The notes under the pieces: model-generated | Told to the model about the DNA's origin: nothing | What the model saw: the letters and a program-made list of their open reading frames with translations, nothing else | Databases searched by the model: none | Shown here: positions 1-9,208 of the stretch, in pieces | How positions within the stretch are numbered: position 1 is the stretch's first letter | Layout: each line of letters begins with the position of its first letter | Assembly: GCA_029098085.1 (NCBI GenBank) | Contig: JAQXNQ010000296.1 | Span: 1-36,893 of the forward strand | Source of the DNA: Oscillospiraceae bacterium | GTDB taxonomy: Bacteria > Bacillota > Clostridia > Oscillospirales > Ruminococcaceae | Direction: 5' to 3' | DNA length: 36,893 nt | Translations under genes and position numbers: made by a program

Positions 1-284
1 GGGTGTGGTAAATGCAGCATTCAATCACTGAGAATGGCCTGATAATTCCCTCATTTTCTGTGTTAATAAATGGGGCAACCGTTATCCAAAAGCCCGAAAA
101 GCCTTGAAAAATCAAAGAAAATCGGCACATAGATATTTTCAATACGGCCTCAAAGCCGCTCGTCGCGCTCCCCAGTTCAGCAAGCGCTGATCCGGATTTA
201 CGCCCGAACACAAGCGGAAATACGTCAAACCCTGGAATCACCCGATTTCAGGGTTTTTCTTTACCCGGATATGTACAGTTTCAG
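1..284. other. Intergenic left edge, no gene recognised
   Basis: No reading frame here is long or protein-like enough to call. A frame ending about position 286 gives some 35 residues of protein-like sequence but has no clear start and ends on the promoter side of the response regulator, so I do not annotate it. The only clear structure is the hairpin with a T-run described separately. The stretch could be the 3' flank of a gene lying to the left of the window. Confidence 0.5.
227..262 (+). terminator. Rho-independent terminator
   Basis: AAACCCTGGAATC pairs with GATTTCAGGGTTT (13 bp with one G-T pair, loop ACCC) and is followed by TTCTTT. It would end a transcript coming from the left and so separates the response regulator from whatever lies outside the window. 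Confidence 0.7.
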
Positions 285-308
285 ATGAATGAAAGTGGGG
301 GAAAGACG

Positions 309-919
309 ATGAAACGGATACAGATTATCGAGGATGATGAAGCAATCCGCACCGAGCTGCAGATACTGCTGGCTTCCAATGGCTATATGCCGGTAGACGA
401 TCAGCCCTGTGACCTGATCCTGATGGACATCAATCTGCCGGGGGAAAGCGGATTGACCCGCTGCCGGAAGCTGCGCAGACCTCTGATACGCCGGTCATTT
501 TCCTGACGGCCCGGGATACGCCGGAAGATGAACTGCTGGCCTTCGGCGTGGGCGGAGACGATTTCATCCGCAAGCCCTACAATTCCGCCGTTCTGCTGGC
601 CCGGATCGGCAGAATGCTGAAAAATACGGCGGGAGATCTGCTGACGGTGCGCGGGCTGACCCTGGACCTGCCCGGCATGAAGGCTATATTTGGCGACAAG
701 TCTGCAGAGCTGACCAAAAATGAGGTGCGGATTCTCTGGTGCCTGATGCAGAAGGAGCTGTGTACCCGGGACGAGCTGATCGAAGATTTGTGGACCAACG
801 GTATGTACATCGACAGCAACACCCTGTATGTCAACATCGGCAGACTGCGGGACAAGCTGGCGCAGATCGGTGCGGACGGCCTGATCCGCACGGTGCGGGG
901 AGTGGGGTATCGCCTGTGA
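309..919 (+). pseudogene. BceR-type response regulator, frameshifted and internally deleted
   Basis: OmpR/PhoB-family regulator of a peptide-antibiotic sensing module. The start at 309 follows GGGGGAAAG. The N-terminal part shows the acidic pocket (IEDDE) and the phosphorylation site in LILMDINLPG, but that Asp is residue 40 instead of about 51-54, so roughly 12 residues of the beta2/alpha2 region are missing. Near position 475 the frame is lost: after CRKLR the protein-like sequence (SDTPVIFLTARD) continues one frame back, as expected from a one-base deletion. The remainder, from GGDDFIRKPYN through a winged-helix DNA-binding domain ending VRGVGYRL, is intact in the second frame. The stop overlaps the kinase start in GTGA. 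Sequencing error could explain the frameshift but not the in-frame deletion. Confidence 0.85.
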
Positions 920-1889
920 GCTTTCGGGATTATATCGGGGGCAGGATGGTGCTTCTGTGCGCAGGGGGAATGGCAGGACTGTATCTGATGCTGGTGTGCT
1001 ATCTCTGCGGGATGCCGCTTTCCCTGCTGCTGATTCTTTTGTTCAGCGGCATTTTCGTTTCGCTGCTCCTTCTTATCGCAGGCTGGCGCCATGCTGACCG
1101 GCGGCTGCGGGTGCTGAAAAGCCGTCTGGAAGCCCTGCCGGACAAATACCTCATCGGCGAGACACTGCCGCACCCCCCCGGGATGCGGTGGAGCTGGAGT
1201 ATTATCTGCCGATGCGGGAGATTTCCCGCTCCGCCATCGGCGCGGTGGAGCAGGCCAGAGCGGAAAAGCAGGACTACTGCGACTATGTGGAAAGCTGGGT
1301 ACACGAGATCAAGACGCCCCTGACCGCCTGCTCTCTGATTCTCGCCAACGGGGCGGAGCCGTCCAGGCTGCGGCGGGAGCTGCGCCGGGCGGACAATCTG
1401 ACGGAGACCATTCTGACCTATGCCAAGCTGCGGACGGCGGAAAAGGATACCCAGATCAGCCTCACAGACCTGCGGACGGTCTGTGATCAGGCTGTCCGGG
1501 AGGAGATGGAGCTTTTGATTGCCGCAGGAAGCAGCGTTTTCATTGAAGGGGACGGCTCCGTCTATACCGACCCCAGGCTGCTGGTGTTCATCCTCAAGCA
1601 GATGCTCATCAACTGCGCCAAATACTGTGCCGGCTGTCAGATCACCATGACGCTGGAGACCGGCTGTCTGACCTTTTCGGACAACGGGCCCGGCATTCCC
1701 GCCCATGAGCTGCCCCGGGTGACGGAGCTGGGCTTTACCGGCAGGGCGGGAAGGAGCCGCGGCCAGAGCACTGGCATGGGGCTGTATATCGTCAGCCAGC
1801 TTTGCGGCATGCTGAATATCGGTCTGGAGATCGCGTCTGAGGAGCACCGCTTTACGCGCTTTGTGCTGCGCTTTCCTGTCGGAACCTGA
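916..1889 (+). pseudogene. BceS-type intramembrane-sensing histidine kinase, frameshifted
   Basis: Sensor kinase partner of the preceding regulator, starting at GTG 916 in a 4-bp overlap. The N-terminus has two closely spaced hydrophobic helices and no large extracellular loop, typical of BceS-like kinases that sense through their ABC transporter. The frame breaks at a C7 run (about 1172-1178): one extra C would join GETLPHP to RDAVELEYYLP. The downstream part has the H-box WVHEIKTPL and an ATP-binding region with DNGPGIP and GMGLYIV. Total length would be about 324 residues, normal for the family. The direct reading is a one-base contraction of a homopolymer. It is either a real mutation, phase variation, or a base-calling error; lesions in the regulator and permease favour decay. 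Confidence 0.85.
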
Positions 1890-1896
1890 CAAAACT

Positions 1897-1950
1897 GTTA
1901 GATTTCGTGGGAAGAGCGTTAGAACACAAGGGGCCTTTCCGTGTTACAAT
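1897..1950 (+). promoter_or_regulatory. Candidate regulator-controlled promoter of the ABC transporter
   Basis: Two GTTAGA direct repeats (1897-1902 and 1918-1923) lie exactly 21 bp apart, two helical turns, which is the layout expected for a tandem OmpR-family dimer site. A -10-like TACAAT is at 1945-1950, so the second repeat would overlap the -35 position, where the match to TTGACA is poor. This fits an activator-dependent promoter driven by the module's own regulator. The function is inferred. Confidence 0.55.
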
Positions 1951-1975
1951 AGCAGCGAAAGGTCGGTGAATTATC

Positions 1976-2740
1976 ATGAGTACTTTACTGGAACTCAAGG
2001 CTGTAACCAAATACTACGGCAGCGGAGAAGCTGTGTCCAGGGCGCTGGACGGCGTGAGCTTTACCATGGAGCAGGGGGATTTCACTGCGATCATGGGCGC
2101 GTCCGGCTCCGGCAAAAGCACGCTTCTGAATGTCATAGCCACCATTGACCGTCCCAGCTCCGGCGGCATTCTGTTGGAGGGAAAGGACATTTCCGGAATG
2201 CGGGAGCAGGAGCTGGCGGCATTTCGCCGCGACCGGCTGGGATTTATCTTTCAGGAATACAACCTGCTGGACACGCTGACGGTGGAGGAAAACATTGTAT
2301 TGCCGCTGAATCTGCAAAAGCGGCCCGCCGGGGAAACCCGGCAGAGGCTTCAGGCCGTCGCAGCCTCTCTGGAGATCACAGAGCAGCTTTCAAAATTTCC
2401 CCGGCAGCTCTCCGGCGGACAGCGGCAGCGGGCCGCCTGTGCCCGGGCGCTGATCACAAAGCCCGCCCTGATCCTGGCGGACGAGCCCACCGGCGCTCTG
2501 GACAGCGCCAACTCCAAGGGGCTGATGCAGACCTTTACGGTGATGAACCGGGAGCTCGGCTCCACCATCCTGATGGTCACCCACGATGCCGTGGTGGGCT
2601 CCTATGCCTCCCGGGTTCTGTTTCTGAAGGACGGCCGCATCTGGAACGAGCTGTATCGGGGCGGCCGACCCCGTCAGGAGCTGTATCACGAGATTCTGGA
2701 TACCATGGCCGTGCTGGGAGGGGAAGCCGATGTTTGCTAA
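1976..2740 (+). CDS. BceA-type ABC transporter ATP-binding protein
   Basis: ATPase of a peptide-antibiotic resistance or sensing ABC transporter of the BceAB/MacB group, 254 residues, cytoplasmic and membrane-associated through the permease. The sequence shows Walker A (GASGSGKST), the Q-loop (FIFQEYNLL), the signature (LSGGQRQRAACARAL), Walker B (LILADEPTGALD) and the switch His (MVTHD). It starts 86 bp after the kinase stop, with its own candidate promoter, and its end overlaps the permease start by 11 bp, implying translational coupling. It is the only undamaged gene of the four-gene module. Without a working permease it cannot transport unless it serves another permease. Confidence 0.93.
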   Translation: MSTLLELKAVTKYYGSGEAVSRALDGVSFTMEQGDFTAIMGASGSGKSTLLNVIATIDRPSSGGILLEGKDISGMREQELAAFRRDRLGFIFQEYNLLDTLTVEENIVLPLNLQKRPAGETRQRLQAVAASLEITEQLSKFPRQLSGGQRQRAACARALITKPALILADEPTGALDSANSKGLMQTFTVMNRELGSTILMVTHDAVVGSYASRVLFLKDGRIWNELYRGGRPRQELYHEILDTMAVLGGEADVC

Positions 2741-4721
2741 GCTGGCTCTTCGGAATGTGCGCCGTCAGATCCGCAGCTATCTGATCTATTTTGTTACGGT
2801 GGCACTGAGCATCGCCCTGATGTTTGCGGTCAACAATCTCAGCTGCAGCGACCGGATCCGATCCCTGTCCGAGACTTCCTCGGATATGCGCACCATGTTC
2901 ACCATGGTGACGGTTCTGTCCGGTCTGGTCACGGCACTGGTACTCAGCTACGCCGCCGGCTTTATGCTGAAGCTGCGGAAAAAGGAATTCGGCATGTACC
3001 TGACCCTGGGCATGACGCGCCGGAATATCCGGACGCTCTTTGTCTGTGAAACCGGACTGTTGTCTTTGCTGGCTCTGCTTACGGGCATGGGGGCGGGGCT
3101 TGTCCTCTTCCAGCTTCTGGCGGCGCTCCTTTCCTCCATCATGGAGATTCCCTTTGCTGTGTCCGCCTATTCCTGGGAAGGCATCCTGCTGACGCTGGCA
3201 GTCAGTGCCGGACTGTTTCTGCTGTCCACCCTTGCCTTTCTGCGGTATCTGAAAAAAGTCACCGTTTCGGAGCTGCTGAGGGCCGAAGCGGCGGAGCAGA
3301 GCGAAAAGCACCCGGTGCGCTGGTACTGTCTGGCTGCGGCGTCGCTGGCGGGTCTGCTGGGATGCGGCATTGTGACCTGGCAGAATCTGATGGCAGCCTT
3401 TCGCGAGCAGGACGGCGTGGAGCTGCTTTTGTGGCTGGCGATTGATCTGGTGATGATTTTTCTGGCTCACTTCACCCTTTCGAAGGCAATGGCGGGCATG
3501 CTGCTGCGGAATCAGCGCCTGAAAAGCAGGGGCGCCAACACGGTGATCCTGCGGGGGCTTTCCGGCAAGATGACCGTCAATGCCCTGCTGATCGGCGCGT
3601 TGGCCACGCTGCTGGTGTTCGCCATGGCCATGTGCAACGTGGCCTTTGGGGAAAAGATTTATGAGGATTGTTCTCTTTCAAAGGAGTGCCCCTACGATGT
3701 GATGGTGATGTTTGATCTTTCCAAGGAGCATGATCTTTCCATGGAGGAGGGCCGGCAGATTGTGGAGACATACAGTCCCATCTCGGCAGAGCTGGACTAT
3801 CAGCTCTGTTCTGCGGGAGAAACGACCCTCTGCAGCAGCATTCTGGGATATGAGGAGACGGGCTGGACGGATAAGTTCATGCCCCTGAGCCAGTTCAACG
3901 CCCTGTTGACCGGCTGCGGCTTCGAGCCGGTGACGCTGGGAGATGAATACCTGCTGGTTACCTCCGTCTAGGGCATCTGCGACACGGACTTTTCTGGAAA
4001 AACCGTAACCCTGAACGGGAAAACCTTCTCCTGGGCGGGGAGCAGTACCCGTTACCCGGTTTTTACCCGAAGAACATGGATGTATTTTGTGGTTCCTGAT
4101 GAAGCGGTGGCCGGCATGCCTGTTTCGGATGTCTGTGCCGCCTGGACGCTGGAAAATCACCGGCCTGACGCTCTGGCCATGCTGAAGGAGCTGACCGTCG
4201 TGCGGGAAACGGAAGAAGGGCTTGAAGAGCAGTGCGATTTCGCCATCCGGGAGGATTACCGCCTGTACGGCAGCGCCACTGCCGGAACGCTCATCATCGG
4301 TACGCTGTATGTCGCCACGATTTTCGTCTGTATGACGCTGGCGATTCTGGCTTTGAAGACGCTGTCCACGCTGGACGAGGAGCGCAGGCGCTTTGCTGTG
4401 CTGTACCGTCTGGGCGCAGATGAAAGGATGCAGAGAGCGGCCTTGCTCCGTCAGACCGGCGCCTTCTTTCTGATGCCCTTTGTGCTGCCGCTCCTTCTGA
4501 CCGTGCCGTTCGGCCTGGTTTTTGGCAAGATCTATGAGATCTGGGGCTTTGTCGGGCTGAGCGGACAGCGTGCCATGGAAATTGCCCTGCTGATCACCCT
4601 TGCGATCGCGGGCATCTATGCGCTGTATTTTGTCATCACCTATCGCATCGCCTGTGATCATGTGATCTGCCATGGGACTGAAAACGACGGACAGGAATCC
4701 ATCTGCCCGGGTCGGGGCTGA
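2730..4721 (+). pseudogene. BceB-type ABC permease with an in-frame TAG stop
   Basis: FtsX/MacB-family permease, normally about 660 residues with ten membrane helices and a large extracellular domain between helices 7 and 8. The first 413 codons hold the N-terminal membrane segments (for example LIYFVTVALSIALMF) and the start of the extracellular domain, and stop at TAG 3969-3971. The same frame continues without another stop through GICDTDFSGK, YFVVPDEAV and the last membrane helices to 4721, giving a full-length family member if the TAG is read through. The truncated product would lack the last helices. A single substitution (for example CAG or TGG to TAG) is enough to explain it. Amber suppression is possible but has no support here. 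Confidence 0.85.
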
Positions 4722-4738
4722 AGTTGGCGGCGCATGGA

Positions 4739-5977
4739 TCAGCTCTGCCCGTCCGCGGAAGCCTGGTAGATCGCCCGCACTTCCCGGCGGCTGCGCCAGA
4801 TGGTCAGCCAGCAGACGGTCAGTGAGAAGGCCGCTCCCAGCGTGACGCAGAGCCGGTAGTCCAGCACCTCGCCCAGCGCCCCCAGCAGCAGACTGAACAG
4901 ACTGCCGGATGCGGTGATGCAGACGCTTTCAAAGGCGTTGATCCGGGCGCGGAGGTGATCCGGCAGGTAGCGCTGTACCGCCGCCTGCCGCATGGCCGCG
5001 CTGTTGATGCCCAGAAAGCCGGCGCAGGCGCGGCTCAGCAGCATCATCGGATAGGGAATCCACAAAAGAATCAGATCCATGATCTCGTAAAACTGGTAGA
5101 CGCCGAAGGCAAAGCCGAATTTTTTCTCCGCCGGGATTCTGATTCGGTACTGCACCAGCCCGCCAAGGCTGCGGCCGAGAAATTCCGCCACCGAAAACAG
5201 GGAATAGAGGGCAGCGCTCAGCCCCGGCGCCGTGCGGAAGAACGCGATCAACAGGGGTGCATAGCCGCTGGCTGCGCCGTTGGTCACCGCCATATAGCTG
5301 TAGATGCTCCGCAGGCCGCGCTCCTGCTTCAGATAGCGGGCCGCCTCGCAGAGATCGCTCCACCAGAGCCGCGGGGAGAAACGCCCGCCGTCCATTCGCC
5401 GCTCTTCGTGAATCCGGATCCGGCTTTCCACTGCTGCCGCCAGCAGGGACAGCGCCGCCTGCAGCAGCAGCATCCACGCCACTCCCATCCGTTCGAACAG
5501 CACTGCCGACAGCGGCGTCATCATGACCTTGAGCACCGGGTACAGCATGGCCGAGACGGTGTAGCCCTTTTCCTCCATCCCCTCGGGGATCAGTCTGGGA
5601 TAGAGGCTGCTGTAGGCCAGCTCGTCAAAGGCACCCAGAGAGGACAGCAGCAGCGAAAAGCCCAGGTATCCGCCGTAGGAAAAGCTGCAGCGCATCAGAT
5701 ACAGCCCCGCCAGTCCGTACAGCAGGCCATTGAGCAGGTCGCCGCCCACCAGAAAGGGCTTGCGGGGCATCCGGTCCATCCACGGCGCGGCCAGCAGCGG
5801 AATGACCAGGCCGGGAATCACCTGCAGTGCCAGAATCAGCGCCGAAGCGAGGGTACTGCCCGTTTCATCGAAAACCAGAAAGGACAGGGCAAAGCCGCCT
5901 GCGATGCCGCCCGCCGCTCCCAGGGCCGTAGCCAGGGTAAGCAGGGTAAAATTCCGCCTCCAGAGCGTTTGTTTCAT
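4739..5977 (-). CDS. MFS transporter
   Basis: Major facilitator superfamily membrane protein of 412 residues with about twelve hydrophobic helices and the loop 2-3 type motif (DRMPRKPFLVGGD). Substrate unknown; the architecture resembles proton-driven drug or metabolite exporters. I chose the ATG at 5977 because AGAGGTGATTC precedes it; the longer ORF-track start lies upstream of this site. It lies downstream of the HTH-TPR regulator on the same strand, separated by a terminator, and a TACAAT about 25 bp upstream suggests its own promoter. It converges with the damaged permease, 17 bp away. Confidence 0.85.
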   Translation of the reverse strand: MKQTLWRRNFTLLTLATALGAAGGIAGGFALSFLVFDETGSTLASALILALQVIPGLVIPLLAAPWMDRMPRKPFLVGGDLLNGLLYGLAGLYLMRCSFSYGGYLGFSLLLSSLGAFDELAYSSLYPRLIPEGMEEKGYTVSAMLYPVLKVMMTPLSAVLFERMGVAWMLLLQAALSLLAAAVESRIRIHEERRMDGGRFSPRLWWSDLCEAARYLKQERGLRSIYSYMAVTNGAASGYAPLLIAFFRTAPGLSAALYSLFSVAEFLGRSLGGLVQYRIRIPAEKKFGFAFGVYQFYEIMDLILLWIPYPMMLLSRACAGFLGINSAAMRQAAVQRYLPDHLRARINAFESVCITASGSLFSLLLGALGEVLDYRLCVTLGAAFSLTVCWLTIWRSRREVRAIYQASADGQS

Positions 5978-6012
5978 ATGAATCACCTCTGGTTCTATTG
6001 TATCGCAGCGGT

Positions 6013-6063
6013 AAAGCAAAAGAAAGCCGCCTGTTTTGGGAAAAGTTTCTCCAAATCAGACGG
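6013..6063 (-). terminator. Rho-independent terminator of the HTH-TPR gene
   Basis: On the minus strand CCGTCTG...TTTGG pairs with CCAAA...CAGGCGG and is followed by CTTTCTTTTGCTTT. It lies directly behind the stop of the HTH-TPR gene and before the MFS start, so the two genes are probably separate transcripts. Confidence 0.65.
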
Positions 6064-6069
6064 TTTATC

Positions 6070-7224
6070 TTATTTGATTGCAGGTTTTACAGGAAAATCC
6101 AGCAGCAGCTCGTAAGCCGCCCGGTACTGCCGCGACGCCGTGTACCATTCCAGCACCCAGGGGAGGTGGAAGGAGGCGTAGCCGATGGGCAGCTTTTTGC
6201 GGCACTGGTCAAAGACCTCCAGCAGCGTCTGTCCGTATTCGGGGCTGCGGAAGTAATCGGCATGCTCCAGACGGAACCGCACCAGACTGCACATCTGCCG
6301 TGCCAGCGGCAGGTCGGGGTAGTCCGTTTCCATGGCGTCCGCCCGGTTCAGGGCGTCCAGCGCCTCCTCCCGGCGGCCCAGCTTTTCACAGCAGATGGCC
6401 AGCTTGTGCAGATCCATCAGGGACGGCTGCTCTACTGACGTGAAATAGCGGTAGGCCTCCCCGCAGCGGCCCGCCTCCAACTGAGCCGACGCTGTGTTGT
6501 AGCGGATGATCTGCAGCGTCTCCTTATCGCCCAGCGCCTGCGCCAGCCGACGGGCCACCCGGTACTGGGCGTCCATGTTCTTCAGATCCACCCGGTTGCA
6601 GTAGCAGTTTCCCATGTAAAGCCGCGCCAGCAGCATGATGCGGACCTGTCCCTCCTCCGCGGCCATTTCGCAGGCCCGGCGCAGATACTGCAGCGCTGCG
6701 GCATCGCTTCCGCCCTGTTCGTAGGCACCGATCCCCGCCATCAGGCTGACATAGGCGCAGGGATACAGCCGCATGGCTTCCTCGTCACGGCTCTGCAGCA
6801 GCCGCTGCAGAGCAAGCTGTCGGAGGTCCAGAAAGGGCTCCAGCTCTTCCCCGATCGGCTGACGGGAGAAAAATCCCTGCAGGATGGCCGCATCCAGAGC
6901 GCAGGGGCTGTCCGTCATCCGCTCTGCCGCAGCGGCAAGCTCCTTTCGCAGCCCGTCCAGCGCCGGCTCATCGCAGCAGAAAATGGCCTCATAGCAGCGT
7001 TCAGTCAGTTCTCCGGCCCTCTGCAGAAACGCCTCGTCATCGTGCCAGGGCAGCTCCAGACGGGCGAACAGCAGCCGCAGAATCTCAGGGCTCGCTTCGG
7101 CCTTGCCCTGCTCGATTTTGGACAGGTAGGAGACGGCGCAGATGCCGCTGCACAGCCCTTCCTGACTCCAGCTTCGCCGGAGGCGCTCCCTGCGGATCAG
7201 CGCCCCCGGAAACAGTTGCTCCAT
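6070..7224 (-). CDS. HTH (XRE/Rgg-like) regulator with TPR domain
   Basis: Predicted cytoplasmic transcriptional regulator, 384 residues. An N-terminal helix-turn-helix (about residues 7-62, with SYLSKIEQGKAEASPEIL) is followed by about 300 residues of helical repeats resembling tetratricopeptide repeats (for example CEKLGRREEALDALNRADAM). This layout is that of RNPP/Rgg-type regulators whose repeat domain binds a short peptide. I see no obvious signal-peptide gene next to it. The start at 7224 is set by AGGAGGGAATTCAA; the ORF-track start is too early. The downstream MFS gene is a plausible target, by position only. Confidence 0.82.
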   Translation of the reverse strand: MEQLFPGALIRRERLRRSWSQEGLCSGICAVSYLSKIEQGKAEASPEILRLLFARLELPWHDDEAFLQRAGELTERCYEAIFCCDEPALDGLRKELAAAAERMTDSPCALDAAILQGFFSRQPIGEELEPFLDLRQLALQRLLQSRDEEAMRLYPCAYVSLMAGIGAYEQGGSDAAALQYLRRACEMAAEEGQVRIMLLARLYMGNCYCNRVDLKNMDAQYRVARRLAQALGDKETLQIIRYNTASAQLEAGRCGEAYRYFTSVEQPSLMDLHKLAICCEKLGRREEALDALNRADAMETDYPDLPLARQMCSLVRFRLEHADYFRSPEYGQTLLEVFDQCRKKLPIGYASFHLPWVLEWYTASRQYRAAYELLLDFPVKPAIK

Positions 7225-8609
7225 TTGAATTCCCTCCTGATCTGACCATCCTTCTGCACGGGACGCACCCCCCTGATTCTGTCGAAGCCATCCTGGCAGT
7301 CCGACTGACACATACTCTCATGCCGGAGTTCTGCCGGCTCCAGCAGAGAACAAGCCTTGTCCCGCTCACGCTGCATGCACGGCCGGTTGATCCTTTGCAG
7401 GCGGTTGAGACAGTCCTCGGCGAAGGGATGGACCTCCGGAATCCACGGCCCTGACAGCCGGATGCATGGCACATATCCCTCATCCAGTACAGCACGGCTG
7501 CTCGGGGATTTTTGGGCGTGTCCGCACCGTCTCTGTAGTAATCATGCAGAAAATAGCGCGAATCATTCGTCTGCCGGTACAGCTCTGCCGCCTTCCGGAC
7601 GGTCTTTGGGCGCGCCCCGGCCGGATGCGCAGCGCTCTGCCAGCCATTTTTGACATTCCGCCTTCATATTGCCTGCGTCGCCTTCGTATTCGGTTTCGAC
7701 CACAGCGCGGCAATAGCGGATGGCCCGTTCTTCGTCCTTCCTGGCGCCCCAGCCCCTGTCGAACAGCTCCATCAGATGAAAACCGGCCTGACTTCTGCGG
7801 GGAAGCGCCTGCTCCAGCCAGTGAACGGCCTCTTCCGCAGAGATGCGGCCGCCGAGGTGTCTGACATCATCGCCATCCCAGTGATCCCGGGCTGGCGGAA
7901 AAGCGTGATACTGTATGAACAGCCAGCCGATCTCCTCCTGCGCATCCGTGCAGCCTGCTTCGGCAGCCATCCGAAGAATGTCGTCTGCACCCGTCAGCAG
8001 CTTCTCTTCCACCAGAATTTCATACAGCCGCCAGCCGGCTTCGCCGCAGCCGCTGTCGAGCGCAGTCAGCAGCAGGCGCTTCAGCAGATCGAACACCCAT
8101 GCGAACTTCTTTTCGCTCTGATAAATCTCATACAGCCAAAGCCCCAGTGCCTTCTGCTCTTCCGGTGTGCCTCTGCCGCATACGTTGTATGTGGTAAGAC
8201 CGGTCAGAATCCTTTCGTCCGCCTGAGCCGATGTGAACAGGCTGCGGCCGTACCAGTCGTCATCATACTCCATCATGGCCAGATAATATTCCAGCAGCAA
8301 ACCGGCTGCCTCAGGAGGGATCTCCATTCCCTGACCATCCCCGCACTTCCGTTCCAGCTTCTCCTGCACCGTGTACGGTTTCTCAGCATCCGGACAGATT
8401 TCCTGCTTTCTCGCCGCCAGTTGGGGAAGCCGGGATTCAAGCCCCGTAAGCCAGTCCGGAAATGTCGCTTCCCAGTCTTCTAGCGGTTCCTCAAAATAAT
8501 ACTCCAGCAGGGCGATCTCCCACAGCTCCCGGTCGCCCGGCACCATGTCCAGAAACGCATCATAGCACGCCCGGATGCGCTTTCCCATTTCATCCCATTC
8601 CAATCTCAT
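7197..8609 (-). pseudogene. Sel1-like repeat protein, frameshifted
   Basis: Alpha-helical repeat protein of unknown role. The start at 8609 follows GGGAGGATAAAGAT, and 348 codons are open to a stop at 7563. The last residues of that frame are unnatural, while a +1 shift near 7605-7612, at a CCCAAA run, restores a Sel1-like sequence (VRKAAELYRQTNDSRYFLHD) that reads on to about 7450. There a one-base loss returns to the first frame (HPFAEDCLNRLQRINR) and runs to a stop at 7197, inside the start of the next gene. The motif G-x-A-P-K followed by KAAELY supports the repeat assignment. The C-terminal end is the least certain part. Compensating indels make plain annotation error unlikely; sequencing error cannot be excluded. 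Confidence 0.6.
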
Positions 8610-8756
8610 ATCTTTATCCTCCCTGATCTTTCGTATGAGGCCTTCGGTTTGCTGTTGATGCATGGACAATCCATTTTCCGTCTGATTTTCGCATGGCCGT
8701 CCGAAAAACGGCGCGCAGAAAAGACACGGGTCCGGACCGTTCCGTGCAGCTGCGGC

Positions 8757-9068
8757 TTACGGGGCAGATGTGTTTCCTCCGGCTGTCTCTTCCTCCCAGG
8801 ACGGCAGCAGCTTCTCCAGCAGAAAGATGGTGGGGGAGCCGCAGAAGGGGCAGAACCGGGCATTGGAGGGCAGAGCGACGCCGGACGCCTCGCTGCAGGG
8901 AGAAAAGGCGGTGGAAAATCCCTCCCGCCGGACCCGGGCGCAGCGGTTGACAATGGGCTTGCCGCAGATGGTGCAGAACTCCCCCTGTTCAAAATGCTGC
9001 TCGCTGCCGCAGCAGAGACAGCGTTTGACCCGTCCCCGGTCATCCAGATCAATTTTAGGATAAATCAT
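8757..9068 (-). CDS. Small double zinc-ribbon protein
   Basis: 103-residue cytoplasmic protein with closely spaced Cys pairs: CLCCG, CTICG and CPFCG, plus a C-terminal tail rich in Glu. These CxxC knuckles would bind one or two zinc ions; such ribbons often mediate protein or nucleic-acid contacts. No specific family name can be assigned. The start at 9068 is set by AGGAGG seven bases upstream; the ORF-track extension runs through the promoter. It is transcribed divergently from the DUF6472-like gene. Confidence 0.72.
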   Translation of the reverse strand: MIYPKIDLDDRGRVKRCLCCGSEQHFEQGEFCTICGKPIVNRCARVRREGFSTAFSPCSEASGVALPSNARFCPFCGSPTIFLLEKLLPSWEEETAGGNTSAP

Positions 9069-9099
9069 CCCGGTTACCTCCTGCTTTTGTGATAGTTCC

Positions 9100-9128
9100 A
9101 TTATACCACCTGAATGGGAAAAGTCCAG
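9100..9128 (-). promoter_or_regulatory. Sigma-A-type promoter of the zinc-ribbon gene
   Basis: On the minus strand CTGGAC, a 17-bp spacer and a perfect TATAAT lie about 30 bp before the zinc-ribbon start. Confidence 0.7.
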
Positions 9129-9156
9129 AACTCTGATGTAAACGCCCGCTTTCCCC

Positions 9157-9185
9157 TTGCGGCAGCGGGCCGGTCGTGGTATAAT
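9157..9185 (+). promoter_or_regulatory. Sigma-A-type promoter of the DUF6472-like gene
   Basis: TTGCGG, a 17-bp spacer and TATAAT lie 23 bp before the start codon. Together with the facing promoter it forms a compact divergent promoter pair. Confidence 0.75.
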
Positions 9186-9208
9186 GAAGCGGAAAGGGGA
9201 GAGGACAA

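Noticed and set aside
1171-1181. C7 run as a programmed frameshift or phase-variation site in the kinase
   Set aside because: Possible in principle, but the neighbouring regulator and permease are also broken and no second slippage signal is seen, so decay or error is simpler.
4955-6115. 386-codon plus-strand ORF opposite the MFS gene
   Set aside because: Very Gln/His/Arg-rich, no motif, and the minus-strand gene is clearly a membrane protein.
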